From positions 186,001 to 250,000 of the forward strand of contig NZ_JAGETY010000006.1 in the NCBI RefSeq assembly GCF_017571525.1: a stretch of 64,000 nucleotides of DNA, read 5' to 3'. Shown here in pieces: positions 60,059-64,000 of this stretch. Each line of letters starts with the position of its first letter. Position 1 is the first letter of the stretch. Made by a program: the position numbers and the translations under genes. This DNA comes from Hymenobacter sp. BT559 (lineage in GTDB: Bacteria > Bacteroidota > Bacteroidia > Cytophagales > Hymenobacteraceae). Below the pieces are notes generated by a model. It ran no database searches. It was not told where the DNA came from and saw only the letters and a list, made by a program, of their open reading frames with translations.

Positions 60059-62137
60059 GTGGCCCGCATCCCCAAAGAAACCGTTGACCAGATTATCCAC
60101 ACCGCCGACATCCTGGAGGTGGTGGGCGACTACGTGCAACTCAAGCGCAAGGGCCAGAACTACTGGGCCCCGTGCCCGTTTCACAACGAAAAATCGCCTT
60201 CGTTTTCGGTAAACCCGGCCAAGGGCCTTTACAAGTGCTTTGGCTGCGGCAAGGCGGGCGGCGTCATCCAGTTTGTGATGGACATCGAGGGCAGCAGCTA
60301 CCCCGAGGCCCTGCGCGGCCTGGCCAAAAAGTACGGCGTGGCCGTGCCCGAGGAAGAGGAGCGCACGCCCGAAGAGCAGCTAGCCCAGAACGAGCGCGAC
60401 TCGCAATACATCGTATCGAACTGGGCCAAAGATTTTTACCACGGCTTGCTGCTGAAGTCGGAGGAAGGCATGAGCATCGGCTACGGCTACCTCAAGGAGC
60501 GCGGCCTGAACCTGACGACCATCCAGACCTTCGAGCTGGGCTACTCGCTCGACCAGTTTGAGGGCTTGATGAAAGCCGCCACCACGGCCGGGCATCAGCT
60601 CAAATACCTCGAAAAAACGGGGCTAGTGGTGAAGCGCGAGGACGACCAGGGCCGCGACACCGGCCGGCGCTACGACCGGTTCCGGGGCCGCGTCATGTTC
60701 CCGATTCACAACGTGAGCGGGCGCGTGGTGGGCTTCGGGGCGCGCACGCTGAAGCGCGACGACAAGATGGCGAAGTACCTCAACTCGCCCGAGTCGGAGA
60801 TTTACCACAAGTCGGACGTGCTCTACGGCTTGTTTCAGGCGCGGCAGGCCATTCGGCACGAAGAATTGTGCTACCTCGTGGAGGGCTACCTCGACGTGTT
60901 GAGCCTGCACCAGGGCGGCATCAAAAACGTGGTGGCCTCGTCGGGTACCTCGCTCACCGAGGGGCAGATTCGGCTCATCAAACGCTACACCGACAACGTG
61001 ACGGTGCTCTACGACGGCGACGCGGCCGGTATTAAGGCCAGTCTGCGCGGCATCGACCTGCTGCTCGAAGGCGGCCTGAACGTGCGCGTGGTGCTCTTCC
61101 CCGATGGCGACGACCCCGACAGCTACATCCGCAAAGTGGGCGACCAGCGCTTTGCCGACCACGTCGAAAACCACAGCCAGGACTTTATTGCCTTCAAAAC
61201 CACCCTGGTGGCCCGCGAGGCCAGCCAGGACCCGGTGAAAAAGGCCGAGGCCATCCGCGACGTGCTGCAGAGCATTGCCAAGGTGCCCGACGGCCTCAAG
61301 CGCCAGGTGTTTCTGCAGCAAACGGCCAGCGTGTTTGGCTTTGAGGAGCAGGTGATTATCACCGAATATAACAAGCTCCTCAAAACCGCTAGCCCCTCTA
61401 AAAGCCGCCCCGCTGCCGACGACCACCGCGAGAGCCGCGCCGCTAGCCCCACTGCTGCCCCGGCGACCGCGCCGGCGCGCAGCTACTCGTCTGAGGAAGA
61501 AGCGGAAATGGCCATGTACGGCGTGTCGAGCGGCTCGGAAGCGGAGGCCACGGCCGGCATTCACCCCGGCAGCACGCTCAATGCCGACCCTAGCGAGCTG
61601 GCCGCGCCCCTCGATGTGTTGACCCAGTGCGAGCAGGCTGTGTTGCGCCTGCTGGTGCTCTATGGCCCGCACGAGGTGCAGCCCGAAGTCACGGTGGCGC
61701 ACTATTTACTGAGCCAGCTCGACGGCACGCCGCTGCGCAATCCACTTTATGCGCGGCTATGGGCCGAGTGCCGCGAGCAGTTTTTGCAGGGGCAGCTGCC
61801 CGATTTGCGTTTGCTGGCCCACCACGAAGACGCGGGCATCCGCTCGCTGCTGGCCGATTTTGCCACCGAGCGCTACGACCTCAGCCCCAACTGGCGCATC
61901 AAGGATATCTACGTGCCTACCGAGCTGAACCTCATTCAGCTAGCCTGCGACAACGCCATCCTGCGCCTCAACAAGTGCCACGTGCAGCGCGAGCGCCAGC
62001 AGTGCCTGGCCCAGCTCCAAGACTCGCGCCTCGACCAGAACGAGCAGCTCAATGCCCTGCTGCGCTACAACGAGCTTACCAAGCTCGACGGCCAGCTGGC
62101 CCAGATGCTCGGCACCGTCGTGGCGCGCAATGCGTAG
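60059..62137 (+). CDS. dnaG: DNA primase
   Basis: Makes RNA primers for DNA replication. The 692-residue protein has the CHC2 zinc finger with C39, H42, C60 and C63 (CPFHNEKSPSF and CFGCGKAGG), the RNA-polymerase core, and the TOPRIM motif VEGYLDVLSLHQGG with ALYDGDAAG-type acidic residues (VLYDGDAAGIKAS). The C-terminal third contains a Pro/Ser/Ala-rich linker (61385-61490) and a DnaB-interaction-like end. The start is GTG at 60059, MARIPKETVDQII, since a promoter box overlaps the TTG at 60038. It is followed by a family B palindrome. Confidence 0.93.
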   Translation: MARIPKETVDQIIHTADILEVVGDYVQLKRKGQNYWAPCPFHNEKSPSFSVNPAKGLYKCFGCGKAGGVIQFVMDIEGSSYPEALRGLAKKYGVAVPEEEERTPEEQLAQNERDSQYIVSNWAKDFYHGLLLKSEEGMSIGYGYLKERGLNLTTIQTFELGYSLDQFEGLMKAATTAGHQLKYLEKTGLVVKREDDQGRDTGRRYDRFRGRVMFPIHNVSGRVVGFGARTLKRDDKMAKYLNSPESEIYHKSDVLYGLFQARQAIRHEELCYLVEGYLDVLSLHQGGIKNVVASSGTSLTEGQIRLIKRYTDNVTVLYDGDAAGIKASLRGIDLLLEGGLNVRVVLFPDGDDPDSYIRKVGDQRFADHVENHSQDFIAFKTTLVAREASQDPVKKAEAIRDVLQSIAKVPDGLKRQVFLQQTASVFGFEEQVIITEYNKLLKTASPSKSRPAADDHRESRAASPTAAPATAPARSYSSEEEAEMAMYGVSSGSEAEATAGIHPGSTLNADPSELAAPLDVLTQCEQAVLRLLVLYGPHEVQPEVTVAHYLLSQLDGTPLRNPLYARLWAECREQFLQGQLPDLRLLAHHEDAGIRSLLADFATERYDLSPNWRIKDIYVPTELNLIQLACDNAILRLNKCHVQRERQQCLAQLQDSRLDQNEQLNALLRYNELTKLDGQLAQMLGTVVARNA

Positions 62138-62150
62138 AAGCTCACAAAAT

Positions 62151-62262
62151 CGTTTGTCCTTGCGAGCGCAGCGCGGCAATCTTTCCTTTCTGCTAGGGGT
62201 AGTAAACCCAACGAGGCGAACGACAAGGAAAAATTGCCGCGCTGCGCTCGCAAGGACGAACG
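62151..62262. repeat. Intergenic palindrome, family B copy 2
   Basis: Arms 62151-62188 and 62225-62262 (38 bp, few mismatches) around a 36-bp loop; the core TCCTTGCGAGCGCAGCGCGG matches the copy at 18890. It lies between dnaG and the potassium channel gene, both on the plus strand. Confidence 0.88.
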
Positions 62263-62282
62263 ACTATTGATAATCCATTTTA

Positions 62283-63302
62283 ATGCTTAAACAACTCAAC
62301 CTTACGCGCCTGTGGCTAGCCCTGGGATTGCTCGTCTTCAGCTTCGCGGTGGGGGTGGGCGGCTTTATGGGTATCGAACACTACCCCTTGCTCGATGCCT
62401 TTTACATGACGGTCATCACGGCCTCTACGGTGGGCTTCGGCGAAGTGCACCCGTTGTCCGACATGGGGCGGTTGTTTACGTCGTTTTATATTCTGTTTAA
62501 CCTCTTGGTGGTGGCCTACCTTGTGTCGGTGCTCACCACATACATTTTCGATGGCGAACTGCGCCACCTTTTTCGCATGATTCGCGCCGACCAAGAAATC
62601 AAGAGCTTTCGCGACCACGTCATTGTGTGCGGCTTCGGCCGCAACGGCTTCAAGGCCTACGACGAGCTGCGCCACAGCGGTACGCGCGCCGTGGTAATCG
62701 AGCAAAACCAGCAGCTGCTCACCGCCGCCAACGAGGCCATGCACGCCCAGATTCCGGCTGTGTTTGGCGATGCCACCACCGAAACTACCCTGCGCCAGGC
62801 TGGCATCGAGCACGCTAGGGCCCTCATTACCACGCTGCCCAAGGATGCCGACAACGTGTTTGTGGCCCTTACCGCCCGCGAGCTCAACCCGCACCTCACC
62901 ATCATTTCGCGGGCCAGCGCCCGCAGCAGCGTGAGCAAGCTTATCTCGGCTGGGGCCAACTCGGTGGTAATGCCCGACGAAATTGGGGGCTCGCACATGG
63001 CCAATCTTATCATTCGCCCCGAGGTCATCAAGTTTCTGGACATGATTTCGGGCCTCGACCCCAACAAGCTGCGCCTCGAAGAGCTGCCCTACAACGAGCT
63101 TAAGCCCTCCATGCGTGGCCAAAGCATCCGGGAGCTCGATGTGCGCTCGCGCACCGGTGCTACCATCATAGCCCTGCGCCGGGGCGAAAACGGCGAGCTC
63201 GAAGTAAGCCCCGCCGCCGACTACCGCACCATGGCCGGCGACGTGCTGCTCGTGCTCGGCAACGAAGCCCAGATTCAGGCGCTGCACCAGCAGTTTAAGT
63301 AA
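62283..63302 (+). CDS. Potassium channel with TrkA-N (RCK) domain
   Basis: A 339-residue two-helix potassium channel subunit of the Kch/MthK type. The first helix is LWLALGLLVFSFAVGVGGF, the pore selectivity filter TVGFGE is at 49-54, then a second helix LFTSFYILFNLLVVAYLVSV, and an RCK domain with the NAD-binding motif VIVCGFGRNGFKAYDEL and a C-terminal TrkA-C part (VRSRTGATIIALRRGENGEL). It gates K+ flow in response to a ligand or nucleotide. The ATG at 62283 is clear. A family E palindrome follows. Confidence 0.9.
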   Translation: MLKQLNLTRLWLALGLLVFSFAVGVGGFMGIEHYPLLDAFYMTVITASTVGFGEVHPLSDMGRLFTSFYILFNLLVVAYLVSVLTTYIFDGELRHLFRMIRADQEIKSFRDHVIVCGFGRNGFKAYDELRHSGTRAVVIEQNQQLLTAANEAMHAQIPAVFGDATTETTLRQAGIEHARALITTLPKDADNVFVALTARELNPHLTIISRASARSSVSKLISAGANSVVMPDEIGGSHMANLIIRPEVIKFLDMISGLDPNKLRLEELPYNELKPSMRGQSIRELDVRSRTGATIIALRRGENGELEVSPAADYRTMAGDVLLVLGNEAQIQALHQQFK

Positions 63303-63316
63303 GTTTTAAAGCTGCT

Positions 63317-63380
63317 AGCTATTGGCTGTTAGCTGGGAGCTTTTTTGAAAACCAGAACGAAAAGCTAACAGCCAATAGCT
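63317..63380. repeat. Intergenic palindrome, family E
   Basis: Perfect 18-bp arms (63317-63334 and 63363-63380; AGCTATTGGCTGTTAGCT) with a 28-bp loop. Related words occur in the gaps at 29112 and 30648. It lies between the channel gene and the glycosyltransferase start. Confidence 0.9.
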
Positions 63381-63394
63381 AAGAGCTTAAAAAA

Positions 63395-64000
63395 ATGCAC
63401 ATACTTCAGGTAAGCCCGCGCGTACCGTTTCCGCTGCACGATGGCGGTGCCATCGGGATTTACAACATCACCAAGGGGCTGCTGGACGCCGGGCACCGCG
63501 TCACGATGCTCGCCATCAATACGCCCAAGCACCACCAGCCGGCCGATGTGCTAGCCCACCTCGGGCCGAATTTTCGGCTCGTAACGGTGGATGTGGACAC
63601 CACCCTGAAGCCGCTGAAAGCGCTACGCAATCTGCTTTCCTCGAAGGAACCCTATAACGTAGAGCGCTTTAATAGTCAAGCGGTAATTGATAAGCTAAGC
63701 CAGCTGCTTGTAGAAGAGCAGTTTAATGTTGTGCAATTTGAGGGTGCATTTGTGGCGCCCTATCTGGCCTTCGTGCGCTGGAAGCTTCGCCACCTGCGTG
63801 ATACGCCACCGCCGTTGGTGCTACGGGCGCATAACATTGAGTATATAATATGGCAGCGCCTTGCTAGCGGAGAGAAAAATCCGCTTAAGCGGTGGTATTT
63901 GCGGCACTTGGCTGAGCGGATGCAGCGCTTCGAGCAGCGGGAATTGCCACAGTTTGACGCCATCGCTGCTATTACGCCAGAGGATATGGAGCGCCTGCGG
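63395..64000 (+). CDS. Glycosyltransferase family 4-like protein (N-terminal part, cut by window end)
   Basis: The first 202 residues of a GT-B glycosyltransferase: MHILQVSPRVPFPLHDGGAI, a Rossmann start with HDGGAIGIYNITKGLLDAGH, and then VVQFEGAFVAPYLAFVRWKL and LRAHNIEYIIWQRLASGE. The typical N-terminal domain of GT4 or GT1-type sugar transferases is present; the C-terminal domain with the sugar-nucleotide site lies beyond the window. The ATG at 63395 comes 14 bp after a family E palindrome. Probably acts in envelope polysaccharide synthesis. Confidence 0.78.
   Translation, partial: MHILQVSPRVPFPLHDGGAIGIYNITKGLLDAGHRVTMLAINTPKHHQPADVLAHLGPNFRLVTVDVDTTLKPLKALRNLLSSKEPYNVERFNSQAVIDKLSQLLVEEQFNVVQFEGAFVAPYLAFVRWKLRHLRDTPPPLVLRAHNIEYIIWQRLASGEKNPLKRWYLRHLAERMQRFEQRELPQFDAIAAITPEDMERLR

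Noticed and set aside
60623..61702. A 359-codon open frame antisense to dnaG
   Set aside because: Same cause as above: it mirrors dnaG codons and has no domain pattern.
62316..63287. A 323-codon frame antisense to the potassium channel gene
   Set aside because: The channel frame has a clear selectivity filter and RCK motifs; the antisense product is rich in His, Gly and Val with no recognisable features.

Overview
The window is chromosomal DNA from a high-GC member of the Bacteroidota, most likely Hymenobacter or a close relative in the Cytophagales. Supporting signs are a GldA/GldF/GldG gliding-type ABC transporter set, Bacteroidota-type families (DUF4296 and head-GIN lipoproteins, long-form IspG, class III sirtuin), few clear Shine-Dalgarno sites, and repeated TAnnTTTG boxes of the Bacteroidota housekeeping promoter ahead of genes. 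No rRNA, tRNA, CRISPR array, integrase or complete insertion sequence was recognised. The window looks like a core chromosome segment with a few compositionally odd patches, not a genomic island.

Layout. 1-4.2 kb: an MlaE/MlaF lipid-transport ABC pair (minus strand), two short-chain dehydrogenases and a head-GIN lipoprotein. 4.2-8.8 kb: gldA, then gldF and gldG, then a lipoprotein with a glycine-rich tail. 8.9-12 kb: an M48 protease and a TlpA-like lipoprotein (minus). 12-18.9 kb: aconitase, an AT-rich surface-protein gene, an EamA transporter, an aldo/keto reductase and two membrane or envelope proteins. 19-29 kb, mostly minus: sirtuin, a BatD-like protein plus DUF58 pair, CsaA-like protein, DUF922 protease-like protein, MATE exporter, EgtD-like methyltransferase, TerC, dolichyl-phosphate-mannose-synthase-like glycosyltransferase and HemG. 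29-33.5 kb: a HAD phosphatase, a TIGR01777 epimerase, overlapping queD-folE and two unrecognised proteins.

33.5-43.6 kb: a D-2-hydroxyacid dehydrogenase, a PAS-only protein, ispG, a low-GC pocket holding a frameshifted phytanoyl-CoA-dioxygenase-like gene, DctA, a small membrane protein, a YjbR protein, and an Rrf2 regulator next to an NAD(P)-binding oxidoreductase with a palindromic operator between them. 43.6-54.4 kb: M14 carboxypeptidase, amidase, S9 peptidase, divergent HxlR regulator and azoreductase, and leuS. 54.7-58.6 kb: a three-gene type-I-secretion-like operon (ABC membrane domain without ATPase, HlyD, TolC). 58.7-64 kb: an LLM oxidoreductase, dnaG, a TrkA-type potassium channel, and a glycosyltransferase cut by the window end.

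Features beyond the gene list: (i) several families of long intergenic palindromes (REP/BIME-like), one present four times; (ii) a strong excess of words built on CTAG flanked by a G or C run (GGGGCTAGC, GCTAGGGG); (iii) in-frame low-GC patches inside leuS and the TlpA-like gene, and two low-GC gene blocks; (iv) a secretion operon with no ATPase domain; (v) an Rrf2-type operator over a promoter. No wholly new system could be proved from sequence alone; (ii) and (iv) are the best candidates for follow-up.
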